Shown here piece after piece: positions 25,372 to 34,929 of a stretch of DNA of 64,000 bases. A model generated the notes under the pieces. The model searched no databases. It was not told where the DNA came from and saw nothing but the letters and a program-made list of their open reading frames with translations. Origin of the DNA: Planctomycetota bacterium (GTDB lineage Bacteria; Planctomycetota; J058; JAJDCQ01); contig JAJDCQ010000236.1 of NCBI GenBank assembly GCA_029260755.1, forward strand, positions 62,001-126,000, read 5' to 3'. Positions within the stretch are counted from its first letter, which is position 1; each line of letters begins with the position of its first letter. The translations under genes and the position numbers were made by a program.

Positions 25372-26310
25372 TCAGGGCGTCGGGCGGACCTCGTGCGGCA
25401 GCGTCCGATCGTCGCACCACGCTCGCAGCGTATCGGCCAGCTCGTGGGCGACCGAGTCGCCGAGGCCGTCCCAGACGCCGGCGGCGTGCGGCGTGACGAG
25501 CACGTTCGGGCGGGCGGCGAGCGCGGCGATCCCCGGAAAGGGCTCCTCGGGGAAGACGTCGAGGCCGATTCCGCCGAGGTGGTCGGCGCCCGCGAGGGCG
25601 TCGACGTCAACCAGGCCGCCGCGCGCGGTGTTCACCAGGATCGCGCCGTCGGGCATCCGAGCGAGCCGCTCCGCGCCGACGATCCCGCGCGTCTCGGCGG
25701 TCAGGGCGCAGTGGAGGGTCAGCACGGCCGAGCGCGCGACGAGCTCGTCGAGGGGGAGGCCGTCCTCGAGGCGCGGGTCGCAGCGCAGGACGCGCGCGCC
25801 GACCGCCTCCCACACCTCCGCGGCCCGGGCGCCGATCACCCCCGCGGCGCCGACGACGCCGACGGCGAGGCCGCGCACGATTCCGAGGCGCCGCTGCCCG
25901 AGGGTGCCGCGCACCCACTGCCCGGCGCGGCCGGCGTCGTTCAGCTCGGGGAGGCGGCGCAGCAGCGCCATCGCGAGCGCCACCGATGTGTCGACGACCG
26001 GGTCGCGGCGCCCGAGCGGGCAGCGCGCGACGCGCACGCCGGCGGCGGTCGCCGCCGCGATGTCGATGTGGTCGTGCCCCGAGGTGGTCGTCACGACCAG
26101 CTCCAGGGCAGGGCGAAGCGCCGCGACCTCGGCCGCCCCGATCCGGCAGCCCGACTGGCAGACGAGGACGTCGGCGGCGCCCGGATCGTCGGGGAGCGTC
26201 GAGGGCACGTGGACGCGGACCTCGGCGCCGAGGGCGCCGACGAGCTCGTGCTGGAGCCGAACGTGCTCGTCGCGGAGGTAGGGCGACGACCCGAGGAAGA
26301 GGACCTTCAT
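25372..26310 (-). CDS. D-isomer-specific 2-hydroxyacid dehydrogenase family protein
   Basis: Product of 312 residues. It has the NAD-binding fold VGVVGAAGVIGARAAEVW, the catalytic Arg in VNTARGGLVD, the catalytic Glu in DVFPEEPF and the His in TPHAAG, so all three active-site elements are kept. The glycine loop reads GxAGxxG, slightly off the usual GxGxxG. It should interconvert a 2-keto acid and a D-2-hydroxy acid with NAD(H). The sequence does not identify the substrate. It lies 18 bp downstream of the HEAT-repeat gene on the same strand. Confidence 0.85.
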   Translation of the reverse strand: MKVLFLGSSPYLRDEHVRLQHELVGALGAEVRVHVPSTLPDDPGAADVLVCQSGCRIGAAEVAALRPALELVVTTTSGHDHIDIAAATAAGVRVARCPLGRRDPVVDTSVALAMALLRRLPELNDAGRAGQWVRGTLGQRRLGIVRGLAVGVVGAAGVIGARAAEVWEAVGARVLRCDPRLEDGLPLDELVARSAVLTLHCALTAETRGIVGAERLARMPDGAILVNTARGGLVDVDALAGADHLGGIGLDVFPEEPFPGIAALAARPNVLVTPHAAGVWDGLGDSVAHELADTLRAWCDDRTLPHEVRPTP

Positions 26311-26328
26311 CCGCGCGCTCGCTCGCTC

Positions 26329-28140
26329 CTACTCGGTCCGCTCGGGCCGGATCGCCCGGAGCGCTCGCGTGGCGTCCTCGACGAGCGGCGAGCCCTCCTC
26401 GTCGCGGATCTCGCGGAGGACGGGGATGGCGTCGCCGGCCGGGATGCCGATCCGCTCGACGACGCGGATCACCTTGCCCCAGAACTGCTTGTAGTCCCAG
26501 TAGCGGCGTGAGCTCTGGTTCTCCGGCGCCTTCCCGCGCTTCTCCAGCCACGCGACGAGCATCGGGATCGCCGGCGCCGCCTTCTCGCCCAGGAAGCCGA
26601 TCGCCTCGAGGCCCTGGCTGTGGCGGCTCTTCCGCGCCATCTCCTGGAAGACGGGGAGCATCATCGCGGCCTCCTCGTCGGTGAACTTCGCCCACTGCCC
26701 GTCGCGGGCGATGCCGATGACGAGGCTCGAGGCCCAGCTCCGGACGTGCTCGTCGGGGTCCTTCGTCGCCGCCACGAGCGATGCCAGATAGGGCCGCGCC
26801 TTCGGGCCGCGGAGCGAGTTGAGCGCCTGGATCGCGCGACCCCGGACGCGCGCGTCCTCGCTCGTCTCGATGAGCTTCGCGAGCTCGTCGAGGCCGCCCA
26901 TGTCGTCGATCGCCTCGACCGCGTAGCCGTCGAAGGTCGCGTGGGTCGTCACGTGGCGGATCAGGCTCGGAAGCGCCTTCCGCACGACGGGATCGTCACC
27001 GCCCTGCCGCAGGGGCTGCACGGCCCGTCCCTTCGCGCCGGGCATCGGATCGCCCTCGCCGTCGAGGATCGCGCAGAGGACGTCGACGACCTCGGCGCTC
27101 CTCTTCAGGTCGAGCTCGTCGGCGAGACGGAACGCGACCTCCCGGGCCTGGACCTCGCGCTCGGGGTCACCGAGCGCGGCGACGACCTCGGCGACGATGA
27201 CCTCGCGTCCGCCGATCGAGAGCAGCGTCGTCGTGATCTCGTGATCGTCGAGCTCCTCGTGGCTGCCGACCCGCAATGGCATTCGCGCGACGAAACGTTC
27301 GCGCAGAAGCGGGATCGCCGGCGTCGGGTCGTCATGAGATGTGACGGCCTGCGCGGCCGCCTCCCGGACGTGCCGCTGCCCCTCGGCGATCGCCTCGACG
27401 AGCGGCGGCAGTCCCCCGGGGCCGACGGCGGCGAGGGCGGCGGCCGCCTCGTTCGCGATGCTCCCGGCGTGGAGCGCTTCGGAGAGCTCGGGGATCGCCG
27501 GCGCCGCGAGCGGGCCGAGGCCGCCGAGCGCCGAGGCGATCAGCCGGCGCGTCTGGAAGTCGTCGTCGCCGAGCGCGGCGGCGAGGTCCGAGACCGCCGG
27601 GGCGGCCAGGTCGCCGAGGCGGGCGAGGCCGCTCGCGGCGGCGCGGCGGATCGCCGCGTCGGGATCGCGAAGGTCGCGACGGTAGGCCGCGAGCTGCTCC
27701 TCGGGGGTCCCCGCGGGCGCCGTCGCGGCGTCGTCGCCGCGCGACGCGTGCGCCGACGCGACCATCCGCTCGGCCAGCTCGAGCGCATCGAGGTGACGCG
27801 CGTCGTCCGTGGGCTCGTCGAGGTCGATCACGATCGGCGCTCGGCCGGCGGCGCCGATCCCGCCGAGGTCGTCGGGCTCGATCTCGAAGTCCCCGGCCTC
27901 GCCCTCGGCATGGTCGGGCACGACGACGACCGGGGTCGGGGTCGCTCGCCACGTCGGCGCGGGCCCGGGGGCTGCCGCCGCCTGGGGGCGCCGCTCGATG
28001 ACGAGCCAGACGAAGGCGAGCCCGACGCCGAGCACGACGAGCGCGCCGAAGCTGACGAGCGCGACGATCGCCAGCACGACGGCCCCGCTCGCGCCGTCCG
28101 GCTCGGGGGGGCGCTCCCGTCTCGGTCGCCTCGTCGCCAT
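26329..28140 (-). CDS. Membrane-anchored HEAT-repeat protein
   Basis: Product of 603 residues. One N-terminal membrane helix (AIVALVSFGALVVLGVGLAFVWLVI) follows a basic, cytoplasmic-looking start. The rest is a solenoid of HEAT repeats (for example IRRAAASGLARLGDLAAPAVSDLAAALGD, FLGEKAAPAIPMLVAWL and RVRGRAIQALNSLRG). Such proteins are protein-binding scaffolds and no catalytic motif is seen. The ATG at 28138-28140 is preferred over two upstream ATGs because GAGGAGG lies 6 nt before it. The downstream dehydrogenase follows closely, so the two may be co-transcribed. Confidence 0.8.
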   Translation of the reverse strand: MATRRPRRERPPEPDGASGAVVLAIVALVSFGALVVLGVGLAFVWLVIERRPQAAAAPGPAPTWRATPTPVVVVPDHAEGEAGDFEIEPDDLGGIGAAGRAPIVIDLDEPTDDARHLDALELAERMVASAHASRGDDAATAPAGTPEEQLAAYRRDLRDPDAAIRRAAASGLARLGDLAAPAVSDLAAALGDDDFQTRRLIASALGGLGPLAAPAIPELSEALHAGSIANEAAAALAAVGPGGLPPLVEAIAEGQRHVREAAAQAVTSHDDPTPAIPLLRERFVARMPLRVGSHEELDDHEITTTLLSIGGREVIVAEVVAALGDPEREVQAREVAFRLADELDLKRSAEVVDVLCAILDGEGDPMPGAKGRAVQPLRQGGDDPVVRKALPSLIRHVTTHATFDGYAVEAIDDMGGLDELAKLIETSEDARVRGRAIQALNSLRGPKARPYLASLVAATKDPDEHVRSWASSLVIGIARDGQWAKFTDEEAAMMLPVFQEMARKSRHSQGLEAIGFLGEKAAPAIPMLVAWLEKRGKAPENQSSRRYWDYKQFWGKVIRVVERIGIPAGDAIPVLREIRDEEGSPLVEDATRALRAIRPERTE

Positions 28141-28327
28141 CGGCTGCCTCCTCGCCCTCATTCTCGCACTGGCGGTCATCGTTTTCCTCTCGATTCGAGT
28201 GCCTTCGAGAGGAACGCGGAAACGGGACGCGCGCCGGACCCGACTTCGCGAGATTGGAGAGAGAGCTCAATGCGAAACGGGACGGCCGAGGCCGTCCCGT
28301 CGTCGCGCGCGAGCGTCGATTCTCGAC

Positions 28328-28648
28328 CTAGGCGGTCTGGAACGCCGTCTCGACCTTCTTCTGGAGCTCGCCGTTCTGGGCCAGCTCGAGGACGATGTCG
28401 CTGCCGCCGAGGAGCTCGCCGTTGACGAACACCTGCGGGGTGGTCGGCCAGCTGCTGAACTCGACGAGGGCGGGGCGGATGCTCGGGTCATCGAAGATGT
28501 TGATGACCTCGAACGGCTTCCCGGTCTGGTGGAGGACGTCGATCGCCCGGGCGCTGAACCCGCACATCGGCTGGTCCTTGGTGCCCTTGGCGAAGCAGAT
28601 GATCTTGTTGGCGTCGACCTTGGTCTTGACGTCGTCGGCGGTCCACAT
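28328..28648 (-). CDS. grxD: Monothiol glutaredoxin (Grx4/GrxD family)
   Basis: Product of 106 residues, standard length for this family. It has the single-Cys active site CGFS (C29-S32) in QPMCGFSARAIDVL, the WPTTPQVFVNGELLGGSDI block and the preceding FAKGTKDQP Lys/TK motif that contacts glutathione. CGFS glutaredoxins bind a [2Fe-2S] cluster bridged by glutathione and deliver or store iron-sulfur clusters. The ATG has AGGAGG 10 nt upstream. It is divergent from the radical SAM gene, which itself needs Fe-S clusters. Confidence 0.92.
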   Translation of the reverse strand: MWTADDVKTKVDANKIICFAKGTKDQPMCGFSARAIDVLHQTGKPFEVINIFDDPSIRPALVEFSSWPTTPQVFVNGELLGGSDIVLELAQNGELQKKVETAFQTA

Positions 28649-28863
28649 GGTGTCCGTCCCTCCTGGCTGTTCGAGTTACGTTCGAGTCTCGACCCATCGG
28701 ACGCCGGGCGGGGGCCGGGCGCCGGTCGAGGTCGGCCCGATGAGACCCGCTCGGCGACCGCGCGTCAAGGCCAAAGAGGACCCTTCTGGTGCCATAAGGG
28801 TTTTCCGGATCCGCGGCCTTCTGGTATCCTGCCACCTTCCCATCGCGTCATCGGGACCCGAGC

Positions 28864-29829
28864 ATGCCGAACCTCGTCGACCGTTACGGCCGCCGCATCA
28901 CCGATCTCCGGATCTCGGTGACCGCTCGCTGCAACTTCCATTGTGTGTACTGTCACAATGAGGGGCAGGGACCGGTCCAGCCGGTCAGCGCGCCGACCCA
29001 GGAGCTGACGGCGGCCGAGCTCGAGCGGATCGTCCGCGTCGCGAGCGACTTCGGCATCGGGTCCGTGAAGCTCTCGGGCGGCGAGCCGCTCCTCCGCGAC
29101 GACCTCGAGGAGATCATCGCCGCGATCGCGCCTCACGCGCGGGTGAGCCTCGTCACCAACGGAAGCCTCCTCGAGCGCCGCGCCGCCTCCCTCGCGGCGG
29201 CGGGCCTCTCCCGGATCAACGTCAGCCTCGACTCGACCGACGCCGCCGTCTTCCGCGAGGTGCGGCGCGGTCCCATCCGTCCGGTGATCGCCGGCATCGA
29301 CGCGGCCCTCGCCGCGGGAATCCGACCGGTCAAGCTGAACATGGTCGTCTTCGAGAAGACGATCGACGAGATCGACGGCCTCCTCGAGCTCGTCCGCAGC
29401 CACGACGGGCTGACGCTCCAGCTCATCGAGTACATGCCCGAGATCGTCGGCGAGCGCGAGCACACCGTCGACATCGCCGAGGTCAAGGCGTTCCTCGCCG
29501 AGCGGAGCGACCGCGTCGAGGTGCGCCCGATGCACCACCGCCGGATCTACCACCTGACCGGCGCGCGCGTCGAGGTGGTCGACCCGGTCGGCAACGCGGA
29601 GTTCTGCGGTCACTGCGAGCGGCTCCGCCTGACCGCCGACGGGCACCTCAAGGGCTGCCTCAACCGCGACGACGACCTCGTTCCGATCCGCGGGCTGGTC
29701 GGCGAGGAGCTCGCGGCGGCCTTCCGTCGGGTCACCGATGAGCGCATACCGTACTACCCGCACGTCGCGAACGGGCTGACGGCGACGGCCGCCGCCTCCG
29801 TCGCCTCCTCGACTCGCCTCTCGGTGTGA
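28864..29829 (+). CDS. moaA: MoaA-like radical SAM enzyme (GTP 3',8-cyclase)
   Basis: Product of 321 residues. The radical SAM cluster CxxxCxxC lies at C23, C27 and C30 (CNFHCVYC), with KLSGGEPLLR for SAM binding. The C-terminal second cluster C-x2-C-x13-C (C248, C251, C265) is typical of MoaA and binds the GTP substrate. It catalyses the first step of molybdopterin biosynthesis, consistent with the molybdopterin oxidoreductase operon at the window start. The conserved double-Gly tail of bacterial MoaA is absent and the protein ends in TRLSV, so the C-terminus is archaeal-like or degenerate. Its stop overlaps the next gene by 4 nt. Confidence 0.85.
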   Translation: MPNLVDRYGRRITDLRISVTARCNFHCVYCHNEGQGPVQPVSAPTQELTAAELERIVRVASDFGIGSVKLSGGEPLLRDDLEEIIAAIAPHARVSLVTNGSLLERRAASLAAAGLSRINVSLDSTDAAVFREVRRGPIRPVIAGIDAALAAGIRPVKLNMVVFEKTIDEIDGLLELVRSHDGLTLQLIEYMPEIVGEREHTVDIAEVKAFLAERSDRVEVRPMHHRRIYHLTGARVEVVDPVGNAEFCGHCERLRLTADGHLKGCLNRDDDLVPIRGLVGEELAAAFRRVTDERIPYYPHVANGLTATAAASVASSTRLSV

Positions 29830-30926
29830 CGCCGCCGCGGACGCGCACGGCGCCGCGGATCGTCGTCCTCCCGATCGAGGGGTCGATCGAAGGGCCGATC
29901 GGCGAGCGCCGCGGCTGGGACCTCGTCCACGTGCCGACCGACGACGGCGACGACGCGCCGCCCTTCGGTCATCGCGTCGACGACGCCGGCCTCCACCTGG
30001 CCGAGGTCGAACGCGACGGCGCCGTGATCAGACGGCGCCTCGACGTCGGCGGCGTCGAGCTCGACCACCGTCGCTGGCCGCCGCTGCCGTCGAGGCGGCC
30101 GGCCGACGCGGTCGCGCCGATCGGCGCCGCCGCGACGGTCGTCATCGAGCGCGACCTCGGGACGCCGCGCGCGTGGCTCGGCCGGCCCGCGTCCTCGTCG
30201 GGCGAGCCCGGCGACTGGTCCGAGCTTCCCCTCCCCGAGCAGGCCCGCTCCGTCGCCGCGATCGTGCCGTCCCCGTGCGGCGGCGCGCTGGTGAGCGGCA
30301 GCGTCGGCCCGGCCGCCTCGTTCGTCGTGGCTGTCTCGACCGACGGGAGCGCCGGCGCCCCGACGATCGCCGGCGGCGAGAATCCGCTCACCGCGCGGCA
30401 CGCCACCGACGCGGCGACCGTCTCGGTCCACGCGTTCGACAACCCCTGGGAGCCGAGCCTCGACGTCGTCGTCCGCCCGCGCCGCGGCCTCGCCCGCCGC
30501 TTCGGCAAGCTCGGCCTCGAGGTCGCCGGGCTGCTCTGGTTCGACGGCTGGCTGGTCGTGATCCCGTTCGGGAGCGACCGCCGCTACGCCGTCCCGGTCG
30601 GTCGGAGCGGGCTCGGGCACCGGGCGCTGTTCGGCGGCGTCCTCCGCGTCTTCCCGTTCACGCTCGCGCGGACCGCGTTCGGCCTCGACCTCGTCCCCGG
30701 CCGGCGCCGTCTCCTCGGCCGGCTCGACGCGGCGCTCGGCGGGCCCTACGAGCGCTTCCGGCTCCTGCCGGGCGAGGAGGGCCTGAGCGTGCAGCGACCC
30801 CGGATGCAGCCGCGGACGCTCCGGTGGACGCGCCTCGCCGACGCGACGACCGGCACCTGGACCTTCGAGGGGCCGGCGCGCCCGGACGGCGCGCGCCCCG
30901 TCGAGCTGGTCCTCGCCCGAACGTAG
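29826..30926 (+). CDS. Uncharacterised protein coupled to the MoaA-like gene
   Basis: Product of 366 residues, not recognised. It begins with GTG in a GTGA overlap with the radical SAM stop codon, so the two are translationally coupled. The sequence is rich in beta-type segments and Arg/Pro, with several aromatic-Gly strands (EVAGLLWFDGWLVVIPFGS). It has no signal peptide, no membrane helix and no Cys cluster. A link to molybdopterin synthesis is possible only through the coupling. It ends 7 bp before the convergent TPR kinase gene. Confidence 0.7.
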   Translation: MTPPRTRTAPRIVVLPIEGSIEGPIGERRGWDLVHVPTDDGDDAPPFGHRVDDAGLHLAEVERDGAVIRRRLDVGGVELDHRRWPPLPSRRPADAVAPIGAAATVVIERDLGTPRAWLGRPASSSGEPGDWSELPLPEQARSVAAIVPSPCGGALVSGSVGPAASFVVAVSTDGSAGAPTIAGGENPLTARHATDAATVSVHAFDNPWEPSLDVVVRPRRGLARRFGKLGLEVAGLLWFDGWLVVIPFGSDRRYAVPVGRSGLGHRALFGGVLRVFPFTLARTAFGLDLVPGRRRLLGRLDAALGGPYERFRLLPGEEGLSVQRPRMQPRTLRWTRLADATTGTWTFEGPARPDGARPVELVLART

Positions 30927-30933
30927 GCCCGGC

Positions 30934-33900
30934 TCAGCCTCCGCCCTCGGGCGTCGGCTGACCGAGCCGCGCGAGGCGTCGCTTCGCCTCGACGCCCTCG
31001 GGCGTCCTCGGCGCGATCCTCGTGACGAGCTCGTAGTCGCGGACCGCCTCGGGCACCCGCCCTCGGTCTTCGAGGTAGGCGGCGCGGTTCATCCGCTGGG
31101 TGAGCCCCGTCGGCTCGAGGTCGCAGGAACGGTTGAAGTCGGACAGCGCGCCGGCGAGGTCCTTCAGGCGCCAGCGCGCGATGCCGCGGTTGTTGAACGC
31201 GCTCGCATCGGCGCTGTCGATCTCGATCGCCCGGTTGAGCGCGCCGACCGCGTGGCTCCACTCCTGCGCGACGATGTGGGCCATCCCGAGACGCGTCCAC
31301 GTCGGGGCGTCGCGCGGCTCGAGACGGACCGCGCTCTGGAGGTCCTTGATCGCGCCGCGGGTCTCGCCCCGACGCAGTCGGATCCGGCCGCGCCCGGCCC
31401 AGGGCCCCCAGAGCCGCGGGTCGAGCCCGATCGCCTTGTCGAGGTCGGCCTGCGCCCCCTCGAGGTCGCCGATCGCCTCGCGGACGAGGCCTCGTTGCCC
31501 CCACGCCCGCGCGTTGCGCGGGTCGAGCTCCACGACCTGTCCGAAGTCGAGGAGGGCGAGGTCGAGCTCGCCACGCTGCTTGCGCGCCTCGCCGCGGTTG
31601 TACCAGTTCCCCGGCGAGCGCGGCTCGAGCTCGATGGCCCGGGTGAAGTCGCGGATCGCTCCGACCGTGTCGCCGGAGTCGAGCTCGACCGCCCCGAGGA
31701 TGCGCCAGACGGCCGGGTCCTCCGGGCTGAGCTCGGACGCGTGCCGCAGATCGTCCGCCGCGCGGGCGAAGTCCTTCGCGCGGTAGAAGGCCGCCCCTCG
31801 GTCGCGCCAGGCGCTGCCCTTGTCGGGCGCGATCGCGATCGCCCGGGAGAAGTCGGCGATCGCCGCCGCCGGATCGGTCCCCGTCAGTGCGCGGCCGCGG
31901 AGGGTCCGCGCCTCCGCGTCGCCCGGGTCGAGCTCGATCGCCTTGGTCAGGTCCGCGATCGCCTCGCGGTGCTTGCCGATGAGGAGGTGCACGCTCCCTC
32001 GCCAGCGCCACGCCGGACCGTGCCGCGCATCGAGATCGATCGCGGCGGTGAAGTCGTCGATCGCGCCGCCGACGTCGCCGAGCCTCCGCCGGGTCGCGCC
32101 GCGTCCGACGTAGCCGGCCGCCGACTCCTCCTCGAGGGGGAGCTCGACGCCGACCCGCGGGATGAACGGCGCGAGCTGGAGCCAGAACGTCTCGGCGTTG
32201 CCGAAGCGTTCGGTCGCCTCGACGACGAGCTGGATGCCGACGGGGCCGCCGAGGAGGCAGAGCGCGACGGCCGGGAAGACGGCCCGCGTCGGGCTCTCCT
32301 CGGCGAAGAGGTAGCGCCCGAGCGCGTCGACCGCCTCGGCTCGCGTCCCCATCCGGCCGAGCGCCTCGCAGCAGAGGCGCGCCAGGCGCAGCCGGTTCGC
32401 GCCGACGCGGTTCTCCTGGGCGGCCGCGAAGATCGCCTGGGCCCGCGGCCCCCGCGCGCCATCCCGCCGCGCTCGCTCCTCGATCCGGCGGGCGGCGTGG
32501 CGCAGCCGCTCGAGGTCGGGCGGCGGGAGCCGCACGCCCGGCTCCTGCGCGACGTAGCGGGCGACCGACTCGGCGAGGCCGTCGATCGGTCCTTCGCCTC
32601 GCTGCGCCTCCTCCGGCGTCGGATGCTCGGCCGCGCGGACCGCCTGCGCGACGACGTCGCGGATGTCGCGGCTCACCTCGTCGAGGGCGGCGGCGACGAT
32701 CCGGACCGTCTCGGGCGACGCCTCGCGCACGAGGGTGAAGAGGGCGTCGTCGAAGCCCCCGAGGCGCTTGGCGAGCTCGCCGGTCCGCGCCTCCTCGAGG
32801 ACGGCCTCGACCCGGGCGCGCGCCTCCTCGTCGGCGCGCGTGCGCGCCACCTGGACCCGGTTCAGGGCCGCGCGCGCCAGCGCCTCGTCGACGCCGAGCT
32901 CGAGCGCCTGGTTGAAGGCGCTCGTCGCGACCGGCCAGAGCTCGGCGCTCATCGCGATCTCGCCGAGGGCGAAGGCCGCCTCGGAGAGGTCGGCGGTCGC
33001 GGAGGTGTCCTCGGGCGCGAGGGCGACGAGGGTGGCGCCCGCCTGCATCGCCTCGAGGCCGAGGGCGAGGAGCTCGTCGCGGTCGGCGCCGCCGGGCTCT
33101 CCGTCCGCGCCGGTCGCGTCGCGCGCCTTCGCGCGCGCGTCGGCGAACGCGGCGAAGGCGCGCCCGGCGTCGGTGCGCGCCGAGTCGACGACCTCGCGCC
33201 GCCCCTCGAGGGCGGCCTCCTCGCGCGCGCGCGCCTCGCGGCCGATCAGGAGCGCGATCGCCCCGACCGCGCCGATGAGGGTCAGCACGAGCGCCGTCGC
33301 GGCGGCCGCGAACAGCGGGTTGCGTCGCGCGCCGCGCCGGATCAGCTCGAGGCGGCCCGGCGGGCGGGCCTCGATCGACTCGCCATCGAGGAAGCGCCGG
33401 AGCTCGGCGGCGACCGCCTCGGCGCCGGCGTAGCGGCGCGCGGGGGTCTTCTCGAGGCACCGGAGCGCGATCGTCTCGAGGTCGCGGTGGATCGTCGGGC
33501 GGAGCTTGCGCGGCGGCACCGGCTCCTCGCCGAAGACCTTGTTCATCACCTCGACGACGGTCTTGCCGGCGAACGGCGGGCGGCCCGCGAGCGAGCGGTA
33601 GAGGACGCCGCCGAGGCCGTAGACGTCGGAGAGCGGCCCCATCGCCCGCTGATCGCCGCGCGCCTGCTCGGGCGAGACGTAGTAGGGCGTGCCCATGAGG
33701 TGCGAGGTGTGGGTGACGGCCGCGTCGGTCATGTCGCGGGCGAGGCCGAAGTCGACGAGATGCGGCTTCCCATCGACGTCGAGGAGGATGTTCTGCGGCT
33801 TCACATCGCGATGGATGATGTCGTGGGCGTGGGCGTGGGCGAGGGCGAGGGCGACGTCGCGGATGATCTCGGCGATCCGCCGAGGCGACATCCGGTCGCG

Positions 33901-34803
33901 CCGGACGAGGGCGTCCTCGAGGGTCTCGCCGTCGATGAAGTCCATCACGAGGTAGGGCTTGCCGTCGTGCTCGCCGACCTCGTGGACGGCGACGATGTTG
34001 GGGTGGCGGACGCGCGCGTTGCTCCGCGCCTCCTTGAGGAAGCGCGCCCGCTCCCGCTCGCCGACGCCCTCGACGTCGCGGATCATCTTGATCGCGACCT
34101 GGCGCTGGAGCTCCATGTCGAAACCGCGGTAGACGAGCCCCATCCCGCCGCGCCCGAGCTGGTCGAGGACGACGTAGCGCCCGATCCGTTTCTCCGGGTC
34201 CTGCGACGCCTGCTCCGCCTCGCGCGCCGCGAGGAGGTTGCGTCCCGACAGCCTCGGGTCGCGGAGGAGCCGCTCGGTCGGCTCCGGGATGTCCTCGCGC
34301 TGGAGGCGCTCGGTCGGCTCCGGGCGCCACGAGGGACTCTCGCCCCCGACCTCCTCGGGGCGGGTGTCCGCCGGGCGCGCGGCCGACGGCGCGACCCGGC
34401 CCGAGCGTCGCGGGGTCGAGCTCGGCCGGCCGGGGTTGGTCTCGCTCGGCGGCCCGTCGGCGGGATCGGTCGCGGGCTCGTGCTCGAGCGCGTGTCCGGT
34501 GCGGGCCGGGCTCCCCCAGCTCGCCCCCGGCTCGGGCTCGCCGCCCTCCTGCCACGTCGGGTGACGCTGGCGGGCCGACTCCATCCGGACGGTCGCGGTC
34601 CCGTCGGCCTCTTCGACGCTCAGACCGAGGTCGGCGAGGATCCCGACGAGCGGCGCCCGCTCCGGCCCTCCCCGCTGGCGCTGGAGGTCGAGACAGACGG
34701 TGAGCTGCTCGCGCGTGATCCGACCGATCTGCACGAGCTGCTCGCCGAGCCGTTGCTCGGACGTGGTCGTCTGCTGCTCCTCGGCGCCCGTGGGCACGGG
34801 CAC
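30934..34803 (-). CDS. Ser/Thr protein kinase with GspE-like N-terminal domain and C-terminal TPR array
   Basis: Product of about 1289 residues. The N-terminal ~60 residues (EQRLGEQLVQIGRITREQLTVCLDLQ) resemble the small helical domain at the N-terminus of type II secretion ATPases (GspE/MshE). After a linker, residues ~205-470 are a full kinase: LGRGGMGLVYRG, VAIKMI, HRDVKPQN, VDFGLA and YVSPEQA. One membrane helix (~494-520) separates it from an outer region that ends in about ten TPRs (residues ~900-1280; units such as AIADLTKAIELDPGDAEA). It is probably a receptor-like kinase whose TPRs bind partners. GTG 34803 is chosen because AGGAGGAGG is upstream, but GTG 34797 is equally possible. 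Confidence 0.87.
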   Translation of the reverse strand: MPVPTGAEEQQTTTSEQRLGEQLVQIGRITREQLTVCLDLQRQRGGPERAPLVGILADLGLSVEEADGTATVRMESARQRHPTWQEGGEPEPGASWGSPARTGHALEHEPATDPADGPPSETNPGRPSSTPRRSGRVAPSAARPADTRPEEVGGESPSWRPEPTERLQREDIPEPTERLLRDPRLSGRNLLAAREAEQASQDPEKRIGRYVVLDQLGRGGMGLVYRGFDMELQRQVAIKMIRDVEGVGERERARFLKEARSNARVRHPNIVAVHEVGEHDGKPYLVMDFIDGETLEDALVRRDRMSPRRIAEIIRDVALALAHAHAHDIIHRDVKPQNILLDVDGKPHLVDFGLARDMTDAAVTHTSHLMGTPYYVSPEQARGDQRAMGPLSDVYGLGGVLYRSLAGRPPFAGKTVVEVMNKVFGEEPVPPRKLRPTIHRDLETIALRCLEKTPARRYAGAEAVAAELRRFLDGESIEARPPGRLELIRRGARRNPLFAAAATALVLTLIGAVGAIALLIGREARAREEAALEGRREVVDSARTDAGRAFAAFADARAKARDATGADGEPGGADRDELLALGLEAMQAGATLVALAPEDTSATADLSEAAFALGEIAMSAELWPVATSAFNQALELGVDEALARAALNRVQVARTRADEEARARVEAVLEEARTGELAKRLGGFDDALFTLVREASPETVRIVAAALDEVSRDIRDVVAQAVRAAEHPTPEEAQRGEGPIDGLAESVARYVAQEPGVRLPPPDLERLRHAARRIEERARRDGARGPRAQAIFAAAQENRVGANRLRLARLCCEALGRMGTRAEAVDALGRYLFAEESPTRAVFPAVALCLLGGPVGIQLVVEATERFGNAETFWLQLAPFIPRVGVELPLEEESAAGYVGRGATRRRLGDVGGAIDDFTAAIDLDARHGPAWRWRGSVHLLIGKHREAIADLTKAIELDPGDAEARTLRGRALTGTDPAAAIADFSRAIAIAPDKGSAWRDRGAAFYRAKDFARAADDLRHASELSPEDPAVWRILGAVELDSGDTVGAIRDFTRAIELEPRSPGNWYNRGEARKQRGELDLALLDFGQVVELDPRNARAWGQRGLVREAIGDLEGAQADLDKAIGLDPRLWGPWAGRGRIRLRRGETRGAIKDLQSAVRLEPRDAPTWTRLGMAHIVAQEWSHAVGALNRAIEIDSADASAFNNRGIARWRLKDLAGALSDFNRSCDLEPTGLTQRMNRAAYLEDRGRVPEAVRDYELVTRIAPRTPEGVEAKRRLARLGQPTPEGGG

Positions 34804-34929
34804 GCACCTCCTCCTCGAGCTCGCCGGGCGGGCGGGCGGTCGACCGCGCGGCGCCTGTCGCATCGTGGCCGCCCCGGCGCGCGATCGCAAGCGGGCCGGC
34901 GCGCCGCCAGAGCGCGGCTCGGTCGAGGG

